49,532 bases of DNA from Peptacetobacter sp. GTDB lineage: Bacteria; Bacillota; Clostridia; Peptostreptococcales; Peptostreptococcaceae. The notes below the pieces were generated by a model that was not told where the DNA came from, searched no databases, and was given only the letters and a program-made list of their open reading frames with translations. The position numbers and the translations under genes are program-made. Positions 27,963 through 36,287 of the stretch are shown piece by piece; positions within the stretch are counted from its first letter, which is position 1; the number at the start of each line of letters is the position of its first letter. Location of the stretch: assembly GCF_029264495.1 (NCBI RefSeq), contig NZ_JARIBH010000022.1, forward strand, positions 1 through 49,532. Direction: 5' to 3'.

Positions 27963-29270
27963 ATGAATTTACAAAAAGATGTTTTAATAGTAGGTAGTGG
28001 AGTAGCAGGTCTTTACTGTGCTTTAAATCTTGATCCAGAAATAAATGTAACAGTAATATCAAAATCTACTATGGATAATAATAATACTTATCTAGCACAA
28101 GGTGGAATATCGACAGCACTTAACGAAGATGATATAAAACCATTTGTTGAAGATACTATGAAAGCTGGTAGATATAAAAATAGAGAAGAAGCAGTACAAA
28201 TACTAGCAGAAGAATCTATAGAAAATATAAATCAAATAGTTGAAGAGTATAAAATGCCACTTGATATGGTAGATGGAAAAATAGATTACACAAGAGAAGG
28301 TGCACATAGAGTAAATAGAATAGTTCACTGTAAAGATAATACAGGAGAAATAGTATATAAAACACTTTACAAAGAAGCGCTTACTAGAAAAAATATAGAA
28401 TTAATAGAAGATGCTTGTCTATTAGATATAATAACAGATAATAATAAATGTATAGGAGCTAAAATATACAAAGATAATGAAGAAATACATGTATTCGCAA
28501 AAGATGTAGTTTTAGCGAGTGGAGGAATAGGAGGACTATTCAAAAACTCTACCAACCAAAGACATTTAACTGGAGATGGAATAGCAATTGCATTAAAAAA
28601 TGGAGTAGAAGTAGAAAATTTAAACTATATACAGATACATCCTACAGCATTTTATGAAGAAAATTCTAATGGAAGAAGAATGCTTATATCAGAATCATTA
28701 AGAGGAGAAGGTGCTTTACTTAAAAATAAAGATGGAGAAAGATTTGTAGAAGAATTACTTCCAAGAGATGTTGTTTCTCATGCTATTTTTGAACAGATGA
28801 AAAAAGATAATACACCATATGTATATTTAGATGCAAGACATCTTGGAGAAGAATATCTAAAAAATAGATTTACATTTATATATAATGGATGTTTAGAAAG
28901 AGGAACTAATATAGGACAAGAATTAATAAAAGTTTCTCCTGCTCAACATTATTTTATGGGTGGAATACATGTAGACCTTAACTCAAAAACTACTATGGAA
29001 CATCTTTATGCAGTAGGAGAAGTAAGCTGCACAGGTGTTCATGGTGCAAATAGATTGGCAAGTAATTCGCTATTAGAAGGTTTAGTATTCTCAAAAAGAG
29101 CAGCTAAAGATATAAATAAACATATAAAAGAAACAGAACTTATAACTAAAGATATACCTAATTTAGAAATATCTGTAGAAGAATTAATGAAAGAAAATAA
29201 AATGAAAGTTATTGATGAAATAGTAAAAACTAGTGAGGATTTCGATTATGAATTATTTAATTGTAGATAA
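27963..29270 (+). CDS. nadB: L-aspartate oxidase
   Basis: This FAD enzyme (435 residues) oxidises L-aspartate to iminoaspartate, in anaerobes with fumarate as a likely acceptor. It has the FAD-binding GSGVAGLYCAL near the N-terminus, YLAQGGIS, HRVNRIVHCKDNTG, GEVSCTGVHGANRLASNS and SLLEGLVF. It is about 100 residues shorter than the E. coli enzyme, lacking the C-terminal helical domain, as often in Clostridia. ATG at 27963 follows GAGGG by 7 bases. It overlaps nadC by 23 bases. Confidence 0.94.
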   Translation: MNLQKDVLIVGSGVAGLYCALNLDPEINVTVISKSTMDNNNTYLAQGGISTALNEDDIKPFVEDTMKAGRYKNREEAVQILAEESIENINQIVEEYKMPLDMVDGKIDYTREGAHRVNRIVHCKDNTGEIVYKTLYKEALTRKNIELIEDACLLDIITDNNKCIGAKIYKDNEEIHVFAKDVVLASGGIGGLFKNSTNQRHLTGDGIAIALKNGVEVENLNYIQIHPTAFYEENSNGRRMLISESLRGEGALLKNKDGERFVEELLPRDVVSHAIFEQMKKDNTPYVYLDARHLGEEYLKNRFTFIYNGCLERGTNIGQELIKVSPAQHYFMGGIHVDLNSKTTMEHLYAVGEVSCTGVHGANRLASNSLLEGLVFSKRAAKDINKHIKETELITKDIPNLEISVEELMKENKMKVIDEIVKTSEDFDYELFNCR

Positions 29271-30084
29271 GATGATAAAAGAAGCTCTTATAGAAGATAT
29301 ACCAAGTGAAGATATAAGTACTAATTCTGTAGTTAAAGAAGATTCAAAATCTACAGTAGATCTTATATGTAAAGCAGATGGAGTAATAGCGGGACTTGGA
29401 GTATATAAAAGAGTTTTTGATATACTTGGAGATGTAGAAATAGAATTTTTTGCAAAAGATGGAGAAAAAGTAAAAAATAAACAGCTATTAGCTAAATTAA
29501 CAGGAAGCACTAGAAATCTTCTTATGGGAGAAAGAGTAGCTTTAAACTATTTACAAAGAATGAGTGGTATAGCTACTATGACAAACCAATTTGTTGAAAA
29601 ATTAGAAGGAAGTAAAACAAAACTTTTAGATAGTAGAAAAACTATACCTAACCTAAGAATATTAGATAAATATTCAGTTAAAATGGGTGGAGGAAACAAT
29701 CATAGAATGAATTTATCTGATGCTGTAATGCTTAAAGATAACCACATAGGAGCTGCTGGTGGTGTTAAAGAAGCTATAACTGCAGCTAAAAATTATGCAT
29801 CTTTTGTAACTAAAATAGAAGTTGAAGTAGAAACTTTAGATATGGTTAAAGAAGCTGTAGAGGCTGGTGCAGATATTATAATGTTAGATAATATGGACCT
29901 TGAAACTGCTAAAAAGGCTTTAGAAATAATAAATGGAAGAGCTATAGTAGAATTTTCTGGTAATGTTACATTAGATAATATAGAAGAAATAGGAAAGATT
30001 GGGGTAGATGTTGTATCTTCAGGAGCACTTACACACTCTGTAAAAGCACTTGATATAAGCATGAAAAACCTAAGAAACATATAA
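29248..30084 (+). CDS. nadC: Nicotinate-nucleotide pyrophosphorylase (quinolinate phosphoribosyltransferase)
   Basis: This 278-residue enzyme converts quinolinate and PRPP to nicotinate mononucleotide, the third step encoded here. The blocks ALIEDIPSEDISTNS, NYLQRMSGIAT, DSRKTIPNLR, KMGGGNNHRMNLSD and VSSGALTHS are diagnostic. The start is ATG at 29248, inside the end of nadB, with GAGG about 9 bases upstream; upstream in-frame codons are less suitable. The overlap implies translational coupling with nadB. Confidence 0.95.
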   Translation: MNYLIVDKMIKEALIEDIPSEDISTNSVVKEDSKSTVDLICKADGVIAGLGVYKRVFDILGDVEIEFFAKDGEKVKNKQLLAKLTGSTRNLLMGERVALNYLQRMSGIATMTNQFVEKLEGSKTKLLDSRKTIPNLRILDKYSVKMGGGNNHRMNLSDAVMLKDNHIGAAGGVKEAITAAKNYASFVTKIEVEVETLDMVKEAVEAGADIIMLDNMDLETAKKALEIINGRAIVEFSGNVTLDNIEEIGKIGVDVVSSGALTHSVKALDISMKNLRNI

Positions 30085-30100
30085 TGATATAAAATATATA

Positions 30101-30134
30101 AAGGCTACATAGTAAATCTCTATGTAGCTTTTTT
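30101..30134 (+). terminator. Terminator after nadABC
   Basis: AAGGCTACATAG and CTATGTAGCTT form the stem, followed by six Ts. Confidence 0.9.
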
Positions 30135-30165
30135 AATAGCTACAAAATTTTGATGGAGGTTTGAA

Positions 30166-31842
30166 ATGAAATTTTCAGAGTATAAATATGAAAGACCAAA
30201 TTTAAATGAAATCAATACAAAAATATTATCAATAATAAAAGAAATGAAAGCTTGTAAAACTTTTAAAGAATTTGATAATTATATAAATGAAATAAATAAA
30301 ATAAGAAATCATGTTGAAAGTATGAAAACATTGATTTCTATAAAATACAGTATAAATACTAGTGATGAATATATAGTTAATGAAAATAAATATTGGGATG
30401 AGTATGGACCAGAGTATAAGAAAACAGATAAAATATTTTATGAAACTCTTGTAAATTCAGGGTTTGATGAGGATATAAAAAATAAATATGGGAATCATTT
30501 TTTTAAACTAATACAATGTAGTTTAAAGGAATTTTCAGAAGATATAATTGAAGAATTAAAGATAGAAAATAGACTTTGTTCTGAATACACAAAATTATTA
30601 GCATCGGCAAAAATATTTTATAATGGAAAGTATAACAACTTATCTCAGATGAATAAGTATATGATATCAGAAGATAGAGAAGAAAGAAGAAAATCTTCAG
30701 AACGGTTCTATAAATATTTTGAATTGATTGAAGATGAATTTGATGAAGTTTTTGATAAATTAGTAAAAGTTAGACATAAAATAGCAAAAAAATTGGGATT
30801 TGAAAATTTTATTGAACTTGGATATTTAAGAATGAAAAGAACAGAATATGATGAAAATGATGTACAAAAATTCAGAAATGAAGTAAAAGAAAAATGGATT
30901 CCGTTGGTAAATATATTCAATAAACAAAAGAAAGATAGACTTGGAATACAAGAATTAAAATACTATGATGATGATATTGAATATCCAGGTTGGAATATGG
31001 AACCAGTTGCTAACTACGATGAAACTATTAAAGCAGCATCTAAAATGTACCATGAATTATCAAAAGAAACAGGAGAATTTTTTGATTTTATGGTTGAAAA
31101 TGAATTTATGGACCTTGAAACAAAAGAATCTAAAGGTTTTGGAGGATATTGTACATACATACCAGAAATAAAAGCACCCTTTGTATTTTCCAATTTTAAT
31201 AAAACATTTGATGATATTGATACACTAACCCATGAAGTAGGTCATGGATTCCAATTATATATGTCTAGAGATATAGATATGCCAGAAATAAACTTTCCGA
31301 CATTAGACTGTTGTGAAATACATTCGATGTCTATGGAACTTTTAACTTGGCCATGGATGAAGCTATTTTTTAAAGAAGATGAGTATAAATTTAAAAGAAC
31401 ACATATGGCAATAATTGTAAAGCTAATACCTTATTGTATGATAGTGGATGAGTTCCAACACATTATATATAAAAACCCTAATATGACATGCAACGAAAGA
31501 AGAAAAGAATGGAGAAGATTAGAAAAAATTTATACTCCTTGGAAAAATTACGATGGAATGAAATTCCTAGAAAATGGAGGATGGTGGTTTAAACAAGGTC
31601 ATATATTTAAAAATCCATTTTATTATATAGATTATGCACTAGCAGAAGTATGTGCATTACAAATATGGGATAAAATGGAAGATGATTATGAAAATGTTTT
31701 GGAAAATTATATAAAAATTTGTACCAATGCAGGTAAAAGATCATTTTTAGAAACTGTCAAAGATGGAGAATTAGTATCTCCGTTTGATAAAGGTTGTCTA
31801 GATAGCATTATAGAAAAAATCTATACTTGGAGTTTAAAATAG
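30166..31842 (+). CDS. M3 family oligoendopeptidase
   Basis: This 558-residue cytoplasmic zinc metallopeptidase cleaves short peptides. The zinc site HEVGH is at residues 356-360, followed by the third-ligand region CCEIHSMSMELL about 27 residues later. The overall length and the C-terminal GGWWFKQGHIFKNPFYYIDY block fit the PepF/oligoendopeptidase F-like group. There is no signal peptide. ATG at 30166 follows GGAGG by 7 bases. It would feed amino acids into fermentation. Confidence 0.92.
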   Translation: MKFSEYKYERPNLNEINTKILSIIKEMKACKTFKEFDNYINEINKIRNHVESMKTLISIKYSINTSDEYIVNENKYWDEYGPEYKKTDKIFYETLVNSGFDEDIKNKYGNHFFKLIQCSLKEFSEDIIEELKIENRLCSEYTKLLASAKIFYNGKYNNLSQMNKYMISEDREERRKSSERFYKYFELIEDEFDEVFDKLVKVRHKIAKKLGFENFIELGYLRMKRTEYDENDVQKFRNEVKEKWIPLVNIFNKQKKDRLGIQELKYYDDDIEYPGWNMEPVANYDETIKAASKMYHELSKETGEFFDFMVENEFMDLETKESKGFGGYCTYIPEIKAPFVFSNFNKTFDDIDTLTHEVGHGFQLYMSRDIDMPEINFPTLDCCEIHSMSMELLTWPWMKLFFKEDEYKFKRTHMAIIVKLIPYCMIVDEFQHIIYKNPNMTCNERRKEWRRLEKIYTPWKNYDGMKFLENGGWWFKQGHIFKNPFYYIDYALAEVCALQIWDKMEDDYENVLENYIKICTNAGKRSFLETVKDGELVSPFDKGCLDSIIEKIYTWSLK

Positions 31843-32136
31843 ACTATACATATTCTTACAAATTCTTACAAAAAAACAAGAAATTAAAAAAATCTATAAA
31901 ATATCAAATGAAAATGAAAGAAAACCTATGCTTATAAAATCAAAAATCAAATATATATAATTAATTAAACAAAATATAAAAATAAGATAAAAAAATAAAA
32001 AAATATAACTAACAACCTTAAGAAAAAATATAAGATGTAAGTATCTAAAGTTAAGTATATAACTAACTTTTATAAAAAGAGTAAAAAAAAGCGAAAAAAT
32101 ATTTAAAAAAATAATAGAAAAATTTTAAAAAAAGGC
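31843..32136. other. AT-rich intergenic stretch upstream of the grd promoter
   Basis: This is A-rich sequence on the plus strand. A weak hairpin (AAAGTTA with TAACTTT, about 32047-32070) is the only structure seen, and it may end the peptidase transcript. No gene was found. Confidence 0.45.
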
Positions 32137-32165
32137 TTGCTATTTGTATAGAAAATTTATATACT
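32137..32165 (+). promoter_or_regulatory. Sigma-A promoter of the grd operon
   Basis: TTGCTA (32137-32142) and TATACT (32160-32165) are 17 bases apart, about 40 bases upstream of the riboswitch. Confidence 0.72.
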
Positions 32166-32199
32166 TAATTTATCAAATATAGAGACAAGCAAAAATAAA

Positions 32200-32330
32200 T
32201 ATTTCTGGATGAAGCATATAGGAGACTTCCTTAAATGGAGACCGAAGGTACAAGCAGTTATTATTCCCAATAATAGCTGTGAAATTCTCAGGTGAATATA
32301 CTATATTGTGGACAGATCTCTGAAGAAGAA
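32200..32330 (+). promoter_or_regulatory. Glycine riboswitch (gcvT type)
   Basis: The core signature is visible: GGAGAC (32221), ATGGAGACCGAAGG (32235-32248), and further on ATTCTCAGG (32284-32292) and GGACAGATCTCTG (32310-32322). These are the conserved bases of the glycine aptamer (ACCGAAGG and CUCAGG). A variable hairpin, AGCAGTTATTATT against AATAATAGCTG, lies between them. One clear aptamer is seen, so it is probably a singlet with a residual second module. It is followed by a terminator and by glycine reductase genes, so glycine binding likely turns expression on. Confidence 0.88.
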
Positions 32331-32335
32331 TTTTG

Positions 32336-32376
32336 ACAGAGGAAACAAATCGGGAATTTGTTTTCTCTGTTTTTTT
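32336..32376 (+). terminator. Riboswitch-controlled terminator
   Basis: ACAGAGGAAACAAAT pairs with ATTTGTTTTCTCTGT over 15 bp (one G-U) around the loop CGGGA-like bases, followed by seven Ts. It begins directly after the aptamer and lies before grdX, so it is the expression platform. Confidence 0.9.
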
Positions 32377-32410
32377 GTTTAAAATTTCTAATAGGAAAGA
32401 GAGAGTAAAT

Positions 32411-32785
32411 ATGTTTATAGTAACAAATAATTCTAAAATAAAAGAGAATTTTCCTGAAAAAGATGTTAGATTTATAGAAACATCATATATAGGAGTTCTT
32501 GAAGAATGTAGAAAACATATTCATAAAGGATGTAGATTACTTTCTCATCCGCTTTATGGGAGTGTAAAACCTAATGAAACTCCTTATAGAACAGTTATAA
32601 TGTCTGAAGGTGAAGGTTTAGATTTTCAATCAGTGGAATTAATAGAAGATGCGATAAATACAGCTTCAAAATTCCAAAATGATAAAAAAACTCCGAACTG
32701 GATAGAAAGTGTAATGGATGATTTCAGAGTAATAGACTTAGATATAATGACAAACACTATTTCTAGAATCCAGTATGAATATTAA
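32411..32785 (+). CDS. grdX: GrdX family protein
   Basis: This 124-residue soluble protein matches GrdX, the small protein of unknown function that commonly leads glycine reductase operons. The recognisable blocks are CRLLSHPLYGSVKPNETPYR in the middle and DLDIMTNTISRIQYEY at the C-terminus. The ATG at 32411 follows AGGAAAGAGAGAG; an upstream TTG-initiated extension would run through the terminator stem and is rejected. It is the first gene after the riboswitch, 192 bases before trxB. Confidence 0.88.
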   Translation: MFIVTNNSKIKENFPEKDVRFIETSYIGVLEECRKHIHKGCRLLSHPLYGSVKPNETPYRTVIMSEGEGLDFQSVELIEDAINTASKFQNDKKTPNWIESVMDDFRVIDLDIMTNTISRIQYEY

Positions 32786-32977
32786 AAGAATAGCTAAAGA
32801 ACTTCTCATACTAAAATATGAGTTTTGGGAAAATCTTTTCTATAAAATTTAAGTATTAGGAAAACATTTTTTAAATATTTAAGCTAGTAATTACTATTCA
32901 AAATAATAATTTACAATAGAAGTTTTGAATTTTAAATTAAAATAAAAGATTTATATTTCAATCAGGAGGATGACAAA

Positions 32978-33931
32978 ATGGAAAATGTATATGACATAGT
33001 CATAATAGGTGGAGGACCAGCAGGTCTAGCAGCTGGAATATATGGTGCTAGAGCTAAAATGAAAACTTTAATATTAGAAAAAACTAAAAATGGTGGACAG
33101 ATAGTTATAACTCATGAAGTTGCTAACTACCCAGGTTCAGTTGAAAATGCAAGTGGTCCATCTCTTACAGCAAGAATGGTTCAGCAGTGTGATGAATTCG
33201 GAGCTGAAATAAAAAGAGACGCTATAGTTGAAATTCAACTTGAAGGAGATATAAAAGTATTAAAAGGTGAAAGTGGAGAAGAATACAGAGCTAAATCTGT
33301 TATAGTTGCTGCTGGTGCTAGCCCAAGAAAAATAGGATGCCCAGGAGAAGCAGAATTCACAGGTAAAGGTGTTTCTTACTGTGCAACTTGCGATGCTGAC
33401 TTCTTTGAAGATTTCGAAGTATTCGTAGTTGGTGGAGGAGACAGTGCTTTAGAAGAAGCTATGTACTTAACTAAATTCGCTAGAAAAGTTACTGTAGTTC
33501 ACAGAAGACAAGGTTTCAGATGTGCAAAAAGTATAGAAGAAAAAGCTAGAAGAAACCCTAAAATAGAATTCTTACTAGATACAGTAGTTGAAGAAATAAA
33601 AGGTGATGGAATATTAGAATCAATAGTATTCAAAAATAAAGTTACTGGTGAAACTCATGAATATTTCGCTGATGAAGAAGATGGAACAATGGGTCTATTC
33701 GTATTCATAGGTGTTATAGCTCAGACAGATCTATACAAAGGTATATTAGATATGGATGAACAGAACTACTTAATAACAGATGAATGCATGAGAACTAACA
33801 TACCAGGTGTATTCGCTGCTGGAGACTGTAGAAGAAAAGAATTAAGACAGGTTGTAACAGCTGCAGCTGATGGTGCTATAGCAGCAACTCAGGCTGAAAA
33901 ATATATAGAAGAACATTTTGAAGAAGCATAA
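32978..33931 (+). CDS. trxB: Thioredoxin reductase of the glycine reductase system
   Basis: This 317-residue FAD enzyme reduces thioredoxin with NADPH. It has the FAD-binding GGGPAGLAAG (residues 11-20), the redox pair CATC at Cys135 and Cys138, the NADPH-binding VGGGDSALEEA and a C-terminal AAGDCR. ATG at 32978 follows AGGAGG by about 8 bases. Its position between grdX and trxA matches glycine reductase operons of amino-acid-fermenting Clostridia, where it starts the electron chain to glycine reductase. Confidence 0.95.
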   Translation: MENVYDIVIIGGGPAGLAAGIYGARAKMKTLILEKTKNGGQIVITHEVANYPGSVENASGPSLTARMVQQCDEFGAEIKRDAIVEIQLEGDIKVLKGESGEEYRAKSVIVAAGASPRKIGCPGEAEFTGKGVSYCATCDADFFEDFEVFVVGGGDSALEEAMYLTKFARKVTVVHRRQGFRCAKSIEEKARRNPKIEFLLDTVVEEIKGDGILESIVFKNKVTGETHEYFADEEDGTMGLFVFIGVIAQTDLYKGILDMDEQNYLITDECMRTNIPGVFAAGDCRRKELRQVVTAAADGAIAATQAEKYIEEHFEEA

Positions 33932-34012
33932 ATTTAAAATTAAAAAAGAGAATAATCCAAGAGCTATTTAGTTTATGGATAATATAATTAATAAATTATG
34001 GAGGTAAATATA

Positions 34013-34330
34013 ATGATAGCATTAGGAAAAGATACATTTGAAGCAGAAGTATTAGAAGCAGAAGGATATGTATTCGTAGATTACTGGAGTCAGGGATGCG
34101 AACCTTGTAAAGCTTTAATGCCAGAAGTACATGAATTAGCAGAAAAATACGCAGAAGGAATGAAATTCTGTGAAATGGATATAACAAAAGCAAGAAGACT
34201 TGCTATAAAACAGAAAGTTTTAGGACTTCCAACATTAGCTGTTTACAAAGACGGTGAAAAAATAGATGAAGTAACTAAAGATGATGCAACTATAGCTAAC
34301 ATAGAAGCTATGATAAAAAAATACGTTTAA
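34013..34330 (+). CDS. trxA: Thioredoxin with GCEPC active site
   Basis: This 105-residue thioredoxin passes electrons to glycine reductase. The active site reads GCEPC with Cys29 and Cys32, rather than the usual WCGPC; thioredoxins in glycine-reducing anaerobes are known to have such variants. The conserved cis-proline region [11 protein letters not shown] is present. The start is ATG at 34013, with GGAGG about 8 bases upstream; earlier in-frame codons belong to the binding site. Confidence 0.94.
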   Translation: MIALGKDTFEAEVLEAEGYVFVDYWSQGCEPCKALMPEVHELAEKYAEGMKFCEMDITKARRLAIKQKVLGLPTLAVYKDGEKIDEVTKDDATIANIEAMIKKYV

Positions 34331-34396
34331 GAGCCTATTATTAGCTTTTAATTTTTAAAAGTTTAATTTTATACAAAAATTTATGGGAGGTGCATT

Positions 34397-35683
34397 ATGC
34401 GTCTTGAATTAGGAAAAATCTTTATAAAAGATGTTCAGTTTGGTGAAAAAACTGAAGTTAAAGATGGTGTTTTATTTGTAAACAAAGAAGAGATGCTAAA
34501 AGAAATAGGTGGAGATGAACATATCAAATCAATAGATATAGAATTAGCTCACCCAGGAGAAAGCATAAGAATAACACCAGTTAAAGATGTTATCGAACCA
34601 AGAGTTAAGGTAGAAGGTAACGGAGGAGTATTCCCAGGTATTATATCTAAAGTTGATACTGTTGGTGAAGGTAGAACTCATGCATTAAAAGGTGTAGCTG
34701 TAGTTACAACTGGTAAAATAGTTGGTTTCCAGGAAGGTATAGTTGACATGACTGGTGAAGGAGCTAAATATACTCCATTCTCTAAACTAAACAACGTTGT
34801 TGTTATAGCTGAACCAGTTGATGGATTAAAACAGCATGACCATGAAAAAGCTGTTAGAATGATAGGATTCAAAGCTGCTGCTTACTTAGGAAAAGCTGCT
34901 AAAGAGCTTACTCCAGATGAAGTATCAGTATATGAAACTAAACCTTTATTCGAACAAGCTGCAGAATATCCAGAATTACCAAAAGTTGGATATGTTTACA
35001 TGCTTCAGACTCAGGGACTATTACACGATACATATGTATACGGTGTAGATGCTAAACAGATAGTTCCAACAATACTTTACCCAACAGAAGTACTTGATAC
35101 TGCTATAGTAAGTGGTAACTGTGTTTCTGCATGTGACAAAAACCCAAGTTATGTTCATATGAACAATGGTGTAATAGAAGAGTTATATGCTCAGCATGGT
35201 AAAGAAATAAACTTCATGGGTGTTATAATAACTAACGAAAATGTTTACTTAGCTGATAAAGAAAGATCTTCAAACTGGTCTTCTAAATTATGTAAATATT
35301 TAGGATTAGATGCTGTTATAGTATCTCAGGAAGGTTTCGGTAACCCTGATACAGACTTAATAATGAACTGCAAAAAAATAGAAATGCAGGGAGTTAAAAC
35401 TGTTATAGTAACAGATGAATACGCTGGACGTGATGGTGCATCTCAGTCATTAGCAGATGCTGATGTTAGAGCAAATGCTGTTGTAACTGGAGGAAATGCT
35501 AACCAGGTTGTTGTATTACCTAAATTAGATAAAGTAATAGGACATATAGAAGTTGTTGATGTTATAGCAGGTGGAGCTGCTGGAGCATTAAGAGAAGATG
35601 GAACTATAGAAGTTGAAGTACAGGCTATAACTGGTGCTACAAACGAAACTGGTTTCGGATATTTAACTGCAAAAGGATATTAA
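34397..35683 (+). CDS. grdE: Glycine reductase protein B, GrdE proprotein
   Basis: This 428-residue precursor of two protein B subunits is cleaved at Cys242 within VSGNCVSACDKNP (residues 238-250). In characterised GrdE proteins, cleavage before this Cys creates a pyruvoyl (carbonyl) cofactor that binds the glycine amino group as a Schiff base. GrdB completes protein B. ATG at 34397 follows GGGAGGTG. The codons are rich in CAG, TTC, AAC and TAC, as expected for strongly expressed genes. It is in the same transcript as trxA and grdA. Confidence 0.95.
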   Translation: MRLELGKIFIKDVQFGEKTEVKDGVLFVNKEEMLKEIGGDEHIKSIDIELAHPGESIRITPVKDVIEPRVKVEGNGGVFPGIISKVDTVGEGRTHALKGVAVVTTGKIVGFQEGIVDMTGEGAKYTPFSKLNNVVVIAEPVDGLKQHDHEKAVRMIGFKAAAYLGKAAKELTPDEVSVYETKPLFEQAAEYPELPKVGYVYMLQTQGLLHDTYVYGVDAKQIVPTILYPTEVLDTAIVSGNCVSACDKNPSYVHMNNGVIEELYAQHGKEINFMGVIITNENVYLADKERSSNWSSKLCKYLGLDAVIVSQEGFGNPDTDLIMNCKKIEMQGVKTVIVTDEYAGRDGASQSLADADVRANAVVTGGNANQVVVLPKLDKVIGHIEVVDVIAGGAAGALREDGTIEVEVQAITGATNETGFGYLTAKGY

Positions 35684-35792
35684 TCATATCCCAATAGAAT
35701 TAATAATTGCATAACAAAAATGCAAATATACTAAAAACTAAAATAGAAATTATACAAATAATAAAGATATAAAAATAATTAGGAGGACTATT

Positions 35793-36269
35793 ATGAGCGT
35801 ACTTGAAAATAAAAAGGTCATAATAATCGGTGACCGTGACGGTATACCAGGACCTGCAATAGAAGAATGTGTAAAAACTGTAGACAGCGCAGAAGTTATA
35901 TTCTCATCAACAGAATGTTTCGTCTGAACAGCTGCTGGGGCTATGGACTTAGAAAATCAGAAGAGAGTAAAAGAAGCTGCTGATAATTTCGGAGCTGAAA
36001 ATCTTGTGATATTACTAGGTGCCGCTGAAGCCGAAGCTGCAGGTCTTGCAGCAGAAACAGTAACAGCAGGAGACCCAACTTTTGCTGGACCTTTAGCAGG
36101 TGTAGAACTTGGATTAGCAGTATACCACGTTGTTGAAGAAGAAGTTAAAGAATTATTTGACGAAGAAGTTTACGAAGAACAGGTTGGAATGATGGAAATG
36201 GTTCTTGACGTAGATGAAATCGCTGACGAAATGAAAGAAATAAGAGACGAATATTGTAAATTCAATTAA
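35793..36269 (+). CDS. grdA: Glycine reductase selenoprotein A (in-frame UGA = Sec)
   Basis: GrdA is the small selenoprotein (158 residues) that carries the carboxymethyl group from protein B to protein C. The gene starts at ATG 35793 with AGGAGG 7 bases upstream, and reads [20 protein letters not shown]. The codon at 35925-35927 is TGA and falls at residue 45 in the motif CFVU; Cys42 and Sec45 form the redox pair known in this family. The frame continues without interruption to TAA at 36267. Simple gene finders place the start at 35943, after the TGA, and lose the essential residues. Confidence 0.96.
35928..35950 (+). promoter_or_regulatory. Probable SECIS element of grdA
   Basis: A short hairpin (AGC with GCT around TGCTGGG) starts three bases after the UGA, and its loop contains GG, as expected of bacterial SECIS elements. 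The stem is short, so the boundaries are uncertain. Confidence 0.4.
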
Positions 36270-36287
36270 TTCTAGGAGGACAATGAA

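Noticed and set aside
32333-32410. Extended N-terminus of GrdX from a TTG at 32333
   Set aside because: It would translate through the riboswitch terminator stem and has no ribosome binding site; ATG at 32411 has one.
35793-35942. A pseudogene or premature stop in grdA
   Set aside because: The TGA occurs in the known selenocysteine position CFVU, and the frame is perfect on both sides.
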